A stretch of 64,000 nucleotides of DNA from Clostridium sp. MCC353 (GCF_018785315.1 NZ_WQPN01000017.1:1-64000); one strand, 5' to 3'; positions 27,265 to 38,462 are shown, numbered from the stretch's first letter. The notes: generated from the letters alone by a model not told the origin. Made by a program: numbers and translations.

Positions 27265-27338
27265 GGTTATCTACATAACCTATTTACACCATGGAATAGG
27301 AGTGTTATAGTGGTTTTAAGATAAGTTATGTACATAAC
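27265..27338 (+). promoter_or_regulatory. PTS operon promoter flanked by two palindromic operators
   Basis: TTTACA (27283-27288), 17 nt, TATAGT (27306-27311). Palindrome GGTTATCTACATAACC (27265-27280) abuts the -35. GTTATGTACATAAC (27325-27338) lies just after the start point. The two centres are 59 bp apart, allowing looping or double blocking. Confidence 0.7.
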
Positions 27339-27372
27339 CTACTGAATAAAAAAAGAGGAGAAGGAGTAAAAC

Positions 27373-28323
27373 ATGAAGCAGATTCTGATAGCTACTCATG
27401 GAAAAATGGCATCCGGCATTCGCTATACACTGGAACTGGTTGTCGGGAAGATGGCGGAGATCACCACGCTTGACGCTTACGTGAATCCGGAGGAAGATGT
27501 GGAACAGATCCTTCAGGAGTATTTTTCCTGTCATAAAGAAGACCGCGTGTTGGTATTTACAGATTTGAAAGGCGGCAGCGTCAACCAGAAGATGATGCAG
27601 TACGCCGGCTGGCCCAATGTAACGCTGATTACCGGAATAAATCTTCCAATTCTGCTTCAGGCAGCTCTGGCAGGTGAGAATGTGACGGACAGCGAACTGG
27701 AAGAATGGATCGAGTCATCGAGGAAGGAACTGCAGTTGATTTCATTAAAAGCGGCGGAAGAGAAGATACCTGAGGATATGCCGGCGGCCGCTGCCCAGTC
27801 TGAAACCTTCGAACATTCCCAGGCAAAGATTACGGCCTTGCGGGTGGATGACCGGCTGATCCACGGCCAGGTGGCTATGACCTGGACAAAACAGCTCCGT
27901 GTGGAAGGCATCATTGTGGCCAATGATGACGCTGCCAATGATTCAACCCAGAAAATGGCGCTGCAGATGGCGGTTCCGGCAGGTATCCGGGTGCTGGTAA
28001 AACCAGTTGGCGAGGCGGTCCGGATGCTGAATTATCCTAAGGCTTCCCAAATGCGGATTCTGGTGCTGACCCGGACCATCCGTGACGCCCTTACCATCCG
28101 CCAGAACGTAGGAGAAATCGGATTTCTGAACATCGGCAATGTAGGACGGTTTGACGGTATCGACATTTCCAGGAAAAAAGTGCTGACCCCTACCATCATG
28201 ATAACGCCGGAGGAGACAGAGTGTCTGGAGAAACTGATCGAGCTGGATCCGGATACCTGTATGCAGCAGGTTCCCGGTGACGAACGGAAACTGGTAAAAG
28301 ATGTGATTGGAAAGTTGAAATAG
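27373..28323 (+). CDS. PTS mannose/fructose/sorbose-family EIIAB fusion
   Basis: The 316-residue cytoplasmic protein fuses an EIIA domain (ILIATHGKMASG, phospho-His H9) to an EIIB domain (ITALRVDDRLIHGQV, phospho-His H164) through a linker around residues 125-150. It receives phosphate from HPr and passes it to the sugar during transport. The next two genes encode EIIC and EIID. GGAGAAGGAG precedes the ATG. Confidence 0.92.
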   Translation: MKQILIATHGKMASGIRYTLELVVGKMAEITTLDAYVNPEEDVEQILQEYFSCHKEDRVLVFTDLKGGSVNQKMMQYAGWPNVTLITGINLPILLQAALAGENVTDSELEEWIESSRKELQLISLKAAEEKIPEDMPAAAAQSETFEHSQAKITALRVDDRLIHGQVAMTWTKQLRVEGIIVANDDAANDSTQKMALQMAVPAGIRVLVKPVGEAVRMLNYPKASQMRILVLTRTIRDALTIRQNVGEIGFLNIGNVGRFDGIDISRKKVLTPTIMITPEETECLEKLIELDPDTCMQQVPGDERKLVKDVIGKLK

Positions 28324-28338
28324 AAGGAGGAGAATACC

Positions 28339-29157
28339 ATGTTACAGGCATTTTTGGTAGCGCTGGCAGTATTTGTATGTGTCGGCGGGGGAGAATTGAT
28401 CGGATTTACCATGTTGAACCGTCCCATCGTCATCGGGCCGTTGGTGGGATTGTTTTTTGGGGATTTACATACAGGTGTGATTGTGGGAGCGGCGCTGGAG
28501 GCTGTGTTTATGGGTGTGGTCAATATCGGCGGCGCGTCTGCTGCGGAGCCGGGGATCGCTGCCGCGGTGGGAACGGCATTTGCAATTATGCTGGGCAAGG
28601 GAACTGAGGTGGCTTTGACTTTGGCTCTGCCCATCGGGATTCTGGGGCTCCAGATCAAGACGGTTCTGTATATTTTTCTGGTAGGTATGTTTGCCAAGAG
28701 GTTTGACCTGCTGGCATCCCAAGGTAAACAAAGACAGATTGTGTTTCTCCATTTCGGCCTTTGGGCTGTAAACTGGTTTTTGTATTCCATGGTGGCCTTT
28801 CTGGGAATCCTGTTTGGTTCCAATGCGGTTAGCGCGCTGTTAGAGGCAATTCCCGAGGTAGTGATGAATGGACTCACCGTGTGTGGCGGCCTGCTTCCGG
28901 CAGTGGGTATGGCAATGTTGATGAAGATGCTGTGGGACAACAAGATCTGTATTTATTATTTTCTGGGCTTTGTGCTGGCGGCATACTTAAATCTCCCGCT
29001 GGTGGCTCTGGCAGTGCTCGGCGCTATTATTGCCATCGGAATCGGCATGAATGATTATAAGTTTAACCAGATGGCATCCATGGGAGGCGCAGCGCCGGCC
29101 TTACAGGCAGACAGCGCATATGGGTTAGATCAGGAAGAGGAGGAATTTTTCAGATGA
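28339..29157 (+). CDS. PTS mannose-family EIIC
   Basis: The 272-residue membrane protein matches sorbose/mannose-type EIIC (LNRPIVIGPLVGLFFGDLHTG, GAALEAVFMGVVNIGG). It forms the sugar-translocating pore with EIID. It begins 15 bp after EIIAB and overlaps EIID by 4 bp. Confidence 0.92.
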   Translation: MLQAFLVALAVFVCVGGGELIGFTMLNRPIVIGPLVGLFFGDLHTGVIVGAALEAVFMGVVNIGGASAAEPGIAAAVGTAFAIMLGKGTEVALTLALPIGILGLQIKTVLYIFLVGMFAKRFDLLASQGKQRQIVFLHFGLWAVNWFLYSMVAFLGILFGSNAVSALLEAIPEVVMNGLTVCGGLLPAVGMAMLMKMLWDNKICIYYFLGFVLAAYLNLPLVALAVLGAIIAIGIGMNDYKFNQMASMGGAAPALQADSAYGLDQEEEEFFR

Positions 29158-29984
29158 GCAGTTTGACAAAATCAATTCCGGCGGAAGAAAGAAAATTATT
29201 GAGGAAAGCGTTCTGGCGTTCTTTTACCCTGTATGCGGCGGTTAGTCCTGCAAAGCAGGGAGCAAGCGGCTTCTGTTATGCCATGATGCCGTTTATCAAC
29301 CGTTTTTATAAGGACAGTGAGGAGAAGAAAAATGAAGCGCTCACAAGAAGCATGTCCTATTTTAACACCACCATTACCTGCTCCACCTTCATTATGGGCC
29401 TGGTGGCTTCCATGGAAAAAAAGAACAGCGAGCAGCCGGATTTTGACGCTGGTTCCATAAATGCGGTGAAATCCAGTCTGATGGGGCCGCTTGCGGGAAT
29501 CGGGGACTCCATTTTCTGGGGCGTGCTGCGGGTCATTGCAGCCGGTATCGCCGTAGGAATGGGAGCAGCCGGCAACGTGCTTGCCCCAATTGTCTTTTTG
29601 CTGCTGTTCAATCTTCCGTCCATTCTGGTCAAGTATTATGGAACCTTTCTCGGATATAAGCTGGGATCGGAATATATCCAGAAGGTATACGCCAGTGGGC
29701 TGATGAATATTCTGACAAAAGCTGCAAGCACAGTAGGCCTGATTATGGTGGGCGGCATGACAGCCTCCATGGTGACCTTCCATTCGGCATTTGAACTGAC
29801 CATGGATGGGGAATCAATCCTGAGCCTGCAGCCCATGCTGGACCAGATTTTTGTGGGTCTGGTGCCCCTGGGACTTACGTTGTTTTGCTACTATCTGCTG
29901 AAAAAGAAAAATGTCAGCATTACCGTTTTGATTCTTGGAGTGATCGCGCTCAGTATTCTGCTGTCATTTTTGGGAATTGCATAG
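29154..29984 (+). CDS. PTS mannose-family EIID
   Basis: The 276-residue protein matches EIID (RSFTLYAAVSPAKQGASGF, YFNTTITCSTFIMGLVASME, GPLAGIGDSIFWG), with membrane segments concentrated in the C-terminal half. It is the obligatory partner of EIIC. Its ATG overlaps the upstream stop. Confidence 0.92.
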   Translation: MSSLTKSIPAEERKLLRKAFWRSFTLYAAVSPAKQGASGFCYAMMPFINRFYKDSEEKKNEALTRSMSYFNTTITCSTFIMGLVASMEKKNSEQPDFDAGSINAVKSSLMGPLAGIGDSIFWGVLRVIAAGIAVGMGAAGNVLAPIVFLLLFNLPSILVKYYGTFLGYKLGSEYIQKVYASGLMNILTKAASTVGLIMVGGMTASMVTFHSAFELTMDGESILSLQPMLDQIFVGLVPLGLTLFCYYLLKKKNVSITVLILGVIALSILLSFLGIA

Positions 29985-31691
<1,707 letters not shown>

Positions 31692-31724
31692 GAGAACCGG
31701 GATTCTTTGTTCTTGGGTTTGCGC

Positions 31725-31773
31725 CAAACGTTTGCATAAAAACCCATAGCAAATTTACCAATATTATGGTAAA
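31725..31773 (+). promoter_or_regulatory. Two palindromic sites upstream of the nickel-type ABC operon
   Basis: CAAACGTTTG (31725-31734) has the central CG of LacI/CcpA-type sites. TTTACCA-N6-TGGTAAA (31754-31773) is a second perfect inverted repeat and overlaps a possible -10 (TAAAAT). The second could be the site of a metal regulator. Neither assignment is proved. Confidence 0.45.
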
Positions 31774-31807
31774 ATACTTTCATTATCATCAGGAAGATGA
31801 ATTCAGT

Positions 31808-31858
31808 ACCACGAAGGGAAACACACCGTAACAGGTGTGCTGCTTTCGTGGTTTTTTT
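31808..31858 (+). terminator. Strong terminator or leader attenuator before the nickel-type operon
   Basis: ACCACGAA pairs with TTCGTGGT around an inner hairpin CACACC/GGTGTG and is followed by seven T. It could end the PTS-glucosidase transcript or, if a promoter lies at 31770, attenuate the downstream operon. I do not recognise a known riboswitch class. Confidence 0.7.
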
Positions 31859-31982
31859 GTTCCTTTTATTAGCAATGTTTGCTGTAGCAATCGAGGGAAA
31901 AACGTGTAGAAGCGTGAGCGGGTTTGAAGGACAGCAAGTTTCAAACACACTCTGACGGAAAAGACATCAGGAGGATGATACT

Positions 31983-33671
31983 ATGAGATTAAGAAGAAAA
32001 ACAGCGGTTTTGCTGGGCGCAGCTTTTATAACGGTTTTAGCGGCAGGATGCGCTGGAAAGAATGCGTCGGCGCCGGCTGAAAAGACAGCGGTCCAGGAAA
32101 ACACACAGGCCGGCAAAGATCAGAATACGGCAGCGGAAACAGGCGGGGCGGAAGCAAAAGAAACAAAAGAATCAAAGAAATCCAAAGAATCTAAAGAGAC
32201 AGAAGGCTATCTGGTTGATACCCTGAAACTGGAAGGCGGTACGGACTGGGGAGCGCCCAGCCCATTTTTAAACGCATCCAGAGGGCCTGGCACGGCCAAG
32301 ATGAATCTGGTATTCGCCAGTCTGATCGATGAAGATGAGAACGGGGATATCCCTTGGCTGGCAGAATCATGGACGATTGAGGGCAATGACTATACATTTA
32401 CCTTATATCCGGATACCGCGTTCCATGACGGCGAACCGCTCACAACGGAAGATGTGGCCTTTTCCATTGACTATTATAAAGAACATACTCCGGTTTCCAA
32501 TTATCTGGGTACAGGAGACAGCTTTATTGTAGATCATTACAGCATTGTGGATGACCGCACCATCACGATCACAGTGAAAGAATCCATGGCGGATACGCTT
32601 ACCAATGTAGGTTCATTTGTGATCATCCCCAAACATGTATGGGAAAAGGTGGAAGATCCCAATACCTACACGGGAGACGGCTATCTGACCGGAAGCGGGG
32701 CTTATATGTGCACCGCATATGACGGGGCGACGGGAAGCTATGAACTTACCGCGTTTGATGGGTTTAAAGGCGGGAAACCGGCCGCCGGACGGGTGCTTTT
32801 TGTTCCTGTCAGCGATCCTCTGCTGGCATTTGAAAACGGGGAGATCGACATCACTTCCATGCCTGCTGATTTAAAGGACCGGTATGCCGGGGATTCTTCC
32901 ATCGGAATTGTGGAAAAGGCCAACGATATGGGATATAAACTGTTAATAAACTTTGAAAAATGTCCTGATTTCCTGGATACCGGCCTGAGAAAAGCCCTTT
33001 ATGCGGCCCTTGACCGCCAGGCTGTGGTGGATAAGGTATTCAGAGGTGCGGGAAGCGTGGGAAGCGCCGGTTATGTGCCTGAGGGAAGTATTTATTACAA
33101 TGATAAATGCGTCCGGTATGAGTATGATCCGGAAACCGCAAAGGCGGCCTTTGACGGTAAAGGGATTGAAGTGACCCTGCTTGCCGCCGACAGCGGGGAC
33201 GATGTGGCCATAGCGGAACTGATCAAGCTGAACCTGGAAGCGGCTGGCGTGAAAGTGAATGTGGCCGCTTATGATTCCGCCACACGGGACGATATGGTAA
33301 ATGGCGGTGATTACGAATTGGCTCTGGTAGGAAACGGCGGCTGGGGCAACAATCCGCCTAAATATATGAGAACAATTTTTTCGGATAAATCCAAGAATCA
33401 GGGCGGCAATCCCCATTCCATGGGCCCCATCGGCTACAGCAATGAGGAAATCACAAAACTGGCGGAAGACCAGATGTACGAAGTGGATTTCGAAGCCAGA
33501 AAGCAGATGTTTAAAGACCTGGAAGCCCTTGTCAGTGAAGAAGTTCCTCTGATTGTGGTTGCCAATAAGTCTTCTTATTCCATGTACAGAAAGGATTACT
33601 TTGACGGATGGATGAAGACGTATGCCTATCAGCAGGCGGAACAAAACCGTCTTTCTTTTATGGAACGTTAG
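31983..33671 (+). CDS. Nickel/peptide-type ABC binding lipoprotein (SBP family 5)
   Basis: The 562-residue protein has a lipoprotein signal ending VLAAGC (C23), a Lys/Glu/Ser linker to about residue 75 and a family 5 solute-binding domain (FHDGEPLTTEDVAFSIDYY). Family 5 proteins bind peptides, nickel chelates or glycosides. Because larE, larB and larC lie in the same operon, nickel (or a nickel chelate) is the likely cargo. The ribosome site AGGAGG lies in the loop of a CATC/GATG mini-hairpin (31966-31978). Confidence 0.82.
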   Translation: MRLRRKTAVLLGAAFITVLAAGCAGKNASAPAEKTAVQENTQAGKDQNTAAETGGAEAKETKESKKSKESKETEGYLVDTLKLEGGTDWGAPSPFLNASRGPGTAKMNLVFASLIDEDENGDIPWLAESWTIEGNDYTFTLYPDTAFHDGEPLTTEDVAFSIDYYKEHTPVSNYLGTGDSFIVDHYSIVDDRTITITVKESMADTLTNVGSFVIIPKHVWEKVEDPNTYTGDGYLTGSGAYMCTAYDGATGSYELTAFDGFKGGKPAAGRVLFVPVSDPLLAFENGEIDITSMPADLKDRYAGDSSIGIVEKANDMGYKLLINFEKCPDFLDTGLRKALYAALDRQAVVDKVFRGAGSVGSAGYVPEGSIYYNDKCVRYEYDPETAKAAFDGKGIEVTLLAADSGDDVAIAELIKLNLEAAGVKVNVAAYDSATRDDMVNGGDYELALVGNGGWGNNPPKYMRTIFSDKSKNQGGNPHSMGPIGYSNEEITKLAEDQMYEVDFEARKQMFKDLEALVSEEVPLIVVANKSSYSMYRKDYFDGWMKTYAYQQAEQNRLSFMER

Positions 33672-33685
33672 AGGATGTTTGAATC

Positions 33686-34651
33686 ATGAAAAAGCGGGCA
33701 GTGCTGTTTATTGTTTCATTTTTGGTTATTTACATATTTAATTTCTTTATTCCCCGCCTGATGCCGGGAGACCCTTTTGTCTATACCTCTTCCGTGGCGG
33801 GGGAGGATATGAACGTGGAGTTTTCAAAAGAGCAGATTGAGGAAATGCGCAGCTATTACGGCATGGATAAACCGCTTGGAATCCAGTTTGCGGATACGGT
33901 TAAAAAGAATCTGACAGGCGATCTGGGACTGAGCATTCACTATAAAAAACCGGTGGCAGATGTGTTAAAAGAGCGTCTGCCCTGGAGCATTTCCATAATG
34001 GGAGCAGCCCTGATCCTGAGTTTGATGATCGGAACCGGGCTGGCCCTTTTCGGCATGCAGAGGACCCATTTTGATAAGGCCGTCTATAAGCTTTTGTCAG
34101 CGCTTACGGAGATTCCGGCATTCCTTATAGGACTTTTGCTGCTGTTTCTGATCGCGTCCAGGGTTTCCTGGATTCCTCTTTCGGGAGGGGCGGTCCCTTT
34201 TGCCCGCTATGAAAGCGTTCTGGAAAAAGGGGCGGATTTATTGGTGCATGCCCTTCTTCCGGTGTTGTCATTGGTGATCGTTATGACGCCCAGGTTTTAT
34301 TTTACGGCCAGGGCCAGCTTCCTGGAGGTGATGTCCAAGCCCTATCTTCTCAACGCCAGGGCAAAAGGCTTAAAGGAGAGGAGAATCAGGTGGAAATACA
34401 TCTTTAAAAACGGCATGACGCCGGTGGTGGCCCGGTTTTTCCTCAGCGTGGGAACCGCTGTGGGGGGCACCCTTCTGGTGGAAAATGTTTTTGCGTATCC
34501 GGGGCTGGGAATTGTGATGCGGGAGGCGGTGCGCTACCGGGATTATGTGATGATTCAGGGATTTTTCCTTTTATCAGCAGCAATCGTGCTGGCCAGCCTG
34601 TTTCTGGCTGATGTGATAAATGCGGGTGCGGACAGGGAGGAACGGATGTGA
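33686..34651 (+). CDS. ABC permease (NikB/DppB type)
   Basis: The 321-residue membrane protein has the long extracytoplasmic loop after the first segment (FVYTSSVAGEDM...YYGMDKPLGIQ) and the EAA-like loop LNARAKGLKERRIRWKYIFK typical of NikB/DppB. It forms the channel with the next product, whose gene overlaps it by 4 bp. Confidence 0.87.
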   Translation: MKKRAVLFIVSFLVIYIFNFFIPRLMPGDPFVYTSSVAGEDMNVEFSKEQIEEMRSYYGMDKPLGIQFADTVKKNLTGDLGLSIHYKKPVADVLKERLPWSISIMGAALILSLMIGTGLALFGMQRTHFDKAVYKLLSALTEIPAFLIGLLLLFLIASRVSWIPLSGGAVPFARYESVLEKGADLLVHALLPVLSLVIVMTPRFYFTARASFLEVMSKPYLLNARAKGLKERRIRWKYIFKNGMTPVVARFFLSVGTAVGGTLLVENVFAYPGLGIVMREAVRYRDYVMIQGFFLLSAAIVLASLFLADVINAGADREERM

Positions 34652-35454
34652 AACGGATCAGGAGATATTTGATTATGCTGGCTGTTTTGGCGGCGGCCTG
34701 CCTGTATGGCCTCACACTGTACCCCCACAGCCCGGTCATCCCTTCGGGCGGCTCCTTAGAAGCTCCGTCGGCCCTGCATCTTTTGGGGACGGACAATCTG
34801 GGGATTGATATATTTGCCCAGATATCCAAGGGATTTTACCTGAGCATGATGACAGGGGTGATAACGGCTTGTATTTCATTTCTGGCCGGAGGAATCCTTG
34901 GGGTGCTGTCAGGATACCGGGGCGGCAGAACGGACTGGGTCATTTCTTTTATGATCAATGTATTCCTCTCTGTTCCCCAGCTTCCAATTATGATTGTGAT
35001 TGGGGCGTTCTGGGGGCAGAGTATCTGGAATATTATCTGGATTATCTCTGCATTTTCCTGGGCGCCCATCGCCAAACAGGTGAGGGCCAAGGTGATGTCG
35101 GTGAGAAAGAGGGAATACACCCTTTTGGCGAAGAGCTATGGGGCGGGGCCCTGGTATCTTGTGAGGAAACATATGCTGGGGGAGGTATTTCCTCTTCTGC
35201 TGGTCAATTCCATCGCTGTGACAGGAAAGACCATTGTCCAGGAATCGTCTCTGGCCTACCTGGGGCTTTCCGATCCGCTGGCCAAGTCGTGGGGGCTGAT
35301 GATACAGAAGGCGGCTTCCTTTTCGGGAATCTATTTTACGGAGTACTGGAAGTGGTGGCTGGTTCCGCCGGTAGCAATGCTGGTGGCTACCATTTTATGC
35401 CTGCGGCTTCTCTCCCAGGCGGCTGAGAACTATTTGTTGGAGGAAAGAAATTGA
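34648..35454 (+). CDS. ABC permease (NikC/DppC type)
   Basis: The 268-residue membrane protein begins at GTG 34648, overlapping the upstream ATGTGA. It has HLLGTDNLGIDIFAQI near the N-terminus and the EAA-like loop YTLLAKSYGAGPWYLVRKHM. Both are hallmarks of NikC/DppC permeases. Confidence 0.87.
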   Translation: MKRIRRYLIMLAVLAAACLYGLTLYPHSPVIPSGGSLEAPSALHLLGTDNLGIDIFAQISKGFYLSMMTGVITACISFLAGGILGVLSGYRGGRTDWVISFMINVFLSVPQLPIMIVIGAFWGQSIWNIIWIISAFSWAPIAKQVRAKVMSVRKREYTLLAKSYGAGPWYLVRKHMLGEVFPLLLVNSIAVTGKTIVQESSLAYLGLSDPLAKSWGLMIQKAASFSGIYFTEYWKWWLVPPVAMLVATILCLRLLSQAAENYLLEERN

Positions 35455-37124
35455 ATAATAACGTGAATGAATGGACCGGCGCTTCCGGGAACGAAGTTTT
35501 GAATGTAGACCGGCTGGAGGTTTCTTATCCGGGCTTTACCCTGGGCCCCTGTTCTTTCCAAATGAAAGAGGGGGAAATCCTGGCGGTGGCGGGGGAATCG
35601 GGCAGCGGCAAGACCACCCTGGCCCGGGCTTTAGCCTGTCTGCTGGAAGGGGACTTTAGGATGTCGGGAGAGGTTGTCACAGCCGGATATTGCGTATATA
35701 ATATGAAAGAGAAAGAACGGAAGAAGATCAGGATGGAGGCATTTTCCATCGTGTTCCAGAATTCGGGGGAATGGCTGAATCCGTCCATGAAGCTGAAGGA
35801 ACAACTGGCCGAGACTTTAATCAAGAAATTCCCCAAAGAAATGCACCGGGAGAAAATGGAACATCTGATGGAACTGACGGGGCTGGACCCCGGGGATTTG
35901 GAACGGTATCCGGGGGAATTGTCGGGCGGGATGGCCCAGAAATTTCTGCTGGCCAATGCCATGGCGCTGACGCCCAGGCTTGTGATCCTGGATGAACCCA
36001 CCAGCTCTATGGACGCCAAATCCAGGAAGGCATTTATGGAGATGATCAGGATGATGAATGAACGGTATCACACCGCATTTTTGCTGATCACCCATGATCT
36101 GCGTCTGGCAAAAGAACTGAGCAGCCGGATTTTGATCTTATACGGCGGAACGGTGGAGGAGATGGGGGATACGGCTCATGTGCTGAACCGGCCAAAACAT
36201 CCCTACACCCAGGGGCTGATCCGCTCTTCCATGGATATCAATCTGGTTAGGGATATATGGGGAATCCGTCCGGCGGGGGAGGAGCCGGGGGGCGGGTGTC
36301 CGTTTGCCGCCAGGTGCAGCCAGAGGCTGGAAACCTGCAAGACGGAAAAACCGCAGCTTACCCAGTGGAAGGAAGGGCATTATGTGGCCTGTAACCGGGG
36401 CGGAATCGTCACCCTTCTGGAGGCGGAGCACATCAGAAAAAGGTTTGGAAAACAGGAAGTGATTAAGGATGCCGGGCTTGAAATCGGACATGGAGAATTC
36501 GTTTCACTGGTTGGAAAGTCCGGGGTGGGAAAAACCACATTTTCCAGAATCCTGGGGGGATTTTCCGATGAGTTTGAAGGGCAGATCCTGTTTGAGGGAA
36601 AGCCTGTGGATTATGGAAAGCTGCACCGCATGAAACATGGGCTTCAGATGGTGTTTCAGGACAGCAACGCTTCCATGAATCCCGGGATGACCGTGTTGGA
36701 GGCAGTGGGAGAGCCGCTGTTCTTATCCGGGCAGCCAGAGATCCGGGATGCGGTTAGGAAGGCCCTCAGGGAAGTGGGCCTGCCAGACCATGATGATTTT
36801 TTGAAAATGAAAATAAGAAAGCTGTCCGGAGGCCAGAAGCAGAGAGCCGCAGTGGCCCGGGCCCTGACCATGAAACCGTCCCTTTTGATAGCGGATGAAC
36901 CAACGTCTATGCTGGATCCTTCCAGCAAGGCCAATGTGCTCAGGCTTTTAAAGGGCCTGCAGAACCAAATGGGATTCAGCATGCTGATGGTGACCCATGA
37001 CCTGGCCTGCGCGGCCAAGGTGTCTGACCGGATCTATCTGCTGAAAGACGGAAAACTGAGGCCTTTTGAACCGGTAGTGGATAATATAGAGTGCAGTATT
37101 TACCAGATGGAGGAGTTTGAATGA
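35451..37124 (+). CDS. Fused dual ABC ATPase (NikD-NikE type)
   Basis: The 557-residue protein carries two complete ATPase domains that are separate proteins in most nickel/oligopeptide importers. Domain one (about 15-310) has GESGSGKTT, LSGGMAQ and the C-terminal CPFAARC motif of Opp/Dpp ATPases. Domain two (about 325-550) has GKSGVGKTT and LSGGQKQR. It starts with TTG at 35451, overlapping the permease stop, behind GGAGGAAAG. Confidence 0.87.
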   Translation: MNNNVNEWTGASGNEVLNVDRLEVSYPGFTLGPCSFQMKEGEILAVAGESGSGKTTLARALACLLEGDFRMSGEVVTAGYCVYNMKEKERKKIRMEAFSIVFQNSGEWLNPSMKLKEQLAETLIKKFPKEMHREKMEHLMELTGLDPGDLERYPGELSGGMAQKFLLANAMALTPRLVILDEPTSSMDAKSRKAFMEMIRMMNERYHTAFLLITHDLRLAKELSSRILILYGGTVEEMGDTAHVLNRPKHPYTQGLIRSSMDINLVRDIWGIRPAGEEPGGGCPFAARCSQRLETCKTEKPQLTQWKEGHYVACNRGGIVTLLEAEHIRKRFGKQEVIKDAGLEIGHGEFVSLVGKSGVGKTTFSRILGGFSDEFEGQILFEGKPVDYGKLHRMKHGLQMVFQDSNASMNPGMTVLEAVGEPLFLSGQPEIRDAVRKALREVGLPDHDDFLKMKIRKLSGGQKQRAAVARALTMKPSLLIADEPTSMLDPSSKANVLRLLKGLQNQMGFSMLMVTHDLACAAKVSDRIYLLKDGKLRPFEPVVDNIECSIYQMEEFE

Positions 37125-37660
37125 TGAGAGATGAGAATAGAGAGTTATGGAACAAATGCGCCCAGTTTCACGGCCACGTGTGCGGGGGCTTAACCATCGG
37201 CTACAAAGCGGCCTTATATGCCATGGATCTGTTAAAACTGGATTTTTCGGAAGATGAGGAAGTGGTGTGCATTTCAGAAAATGACGCCTGCGGGGTGGAC
37301 GCGATTCAGGTGATATTAGGATGCAGCATCGGCAAAGGCAATCTGCTGTTCCATATGAGGGGAAAACAGGCATTTTCGTTCTATAACAGAAAGACCGGAG
37401 AAGCCGTCCGCCTGGTGCTGAAGGAACGCCCTAAATTCCAGTCAAAGGAGGAATCTTTTCAGTTTCTTCAGGCCAGTGATCCAAAAGATTTATTTACAGT
37501 GAAGCAGCCGTCTTACCAGTTACCGGAACGGGCCAGGCTGTTCCAGTCCTACACCTGTGACTGCTGTGGAGAAATGACCGCCGAGCACATGCTCCGCCTT
37601 CAGGGAGATCAGAAGCTCTGCCTGGACTGTTATGCTGCTTATGACCGTTTTAACGTCTGA
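37121..37660 (+). CDS. FmdE-family protein
   Basis: The 179-residue protein has the FmdE core (CAQFHGHVCGGLTIGYKAA, CISENDACGVDAIQ) with conserved Cys and His, and a C-terminal zinc ribbon (C-x-C-C ... C-x-x-C). FmdE was named from molybdenum formylmethanofuran dehydrogenase operons, but its role is open. Here it is embedded between a nickel-type importer and larE, so a part in nickel handling or pincer assembly is a reasonable inference. The start ATG 37121 overlaps the ATPase stop. Confidence 0.82.
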   Translation: MMRDENRELWNKCAQFHGHVCGGLTIGYKAALYAMDLLKLDFSEDEEVVCISENDACGVDAIQVILGCSIGKGNLLFHMRGKQAFSFYNRKTGEAVRLVLKERPKFQSKEESFQFLQASDPKDLFTVKQPSYQLPERARLFQSYTCDCCGEMTAEHMLRLQGDQKLCLDCYAAYDRFNV

Positions 37661-37672
37661 TTGGAGGGGAAA

Positions 37673-38431
37673 ATGACCGGTTTAAATCAATTTTTTCAAG
37701 AAAACCCTAAGGCAGCCCTGGGATTTTCCGGTGGAGTGGATTCTTCTTATCTTTTGTACGCCGGGATTCATTATGGCGCAGAGATACGGCCTTATTATAT
37801 TAAAACTGCGTTTCAGCCCCAGTTTGAATTTGAGGATGCAAAACGGCTTTGTGCCGGGCTGGGGGTGGAGATGACCGTAATTGAGCTGGACATCCTGTCC
37901 CATGAGACGGTGGCCGGCAATCCGGCGGACCGGTGCTATTACTGCAAATCAGAGCTGTTCGGCGCGCTTAAAAAGCGGGCGTTTGAGGACGGATACCGGG
38001 TTCTGATCGACGGAACCAACGCGTCCGATGATGCGGGGGACCGGCCGGGGATGCGGGCTTTGAAGGAGATGGAAGTGCGGTCGCCTCTCAGAGAGTGTGG
38101 GATTACCAAAGCGGAAGTGAGGCGCCTTTCGAAAGAAGCAGGGCTTTTTACCTGGAACAAACCGGCATATGCCTGCCTCGCCACCAGAATACCGGCAGGA
38201 AAGAGGATTTCGGAAGAGATGCTGACGAAGGTGGAAATGGCGGAAAACGCTTTATTCGACCTGGGATTTACGGATTTCAGAGTGCGCGTTTTAGATGGAA
38301 TGGCCCGAATCCAGGTCCCGGAGGACCAGATGGGAAAAATGTTTGAACTGCGGGAAAAGGTCTGTAAAGAGGTAGGAGCGTATTTTGGCGCGGTGATGCT
38401 GGATATGGCCGGAAGAAGGCCGGGAGATTAA
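37673..38431 (+). CDS. larE: LarE, sulfur insertase for the nickel pincer cofactor
   Basis: The 252-residue enzyme of the PP-loop family has SGGVDSS at 19-25 for ATP binding. LarE activates the pyridinium carboxylates by adenylation and installs sulfur. It has C88 and C91 (RCYYCK) and C168 (ACLATR). A three-cysteine set is known from LarE proteins that carry a [4Fe-4S] cluster and act catalytically, unlike the single sacrificial cysteine type. I start at ATG 37673 (GGAGGGG upstream) rather than TTG 37661. Confidence 0.92.
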   Translation: MTGLNQFFQENPKAALGFSGGVDSSYLLYAGIHYGAEIRPYYIKTAFQPQFEFEDAKRLCAGLGVEMTVIELDILSHETVAGNPADRCYYCKSELFGALKKRAFEDGYRVLIDGTNASDDAGDRPGMRALKEMEVRSPLRECGITKAEVRRLSKEAGLFTWNKPAYACLATRIPAGKRISEEMLTKVEMAENALFDLGFTDFRVRVLDGMARIQVPEDQMGKMFELREKVCKEVGAYFGAVMLDMAGRRPGD

Positions 38432-38462
38432 GGGACGTTAAACAGAATGGATGGAGGTAAAG

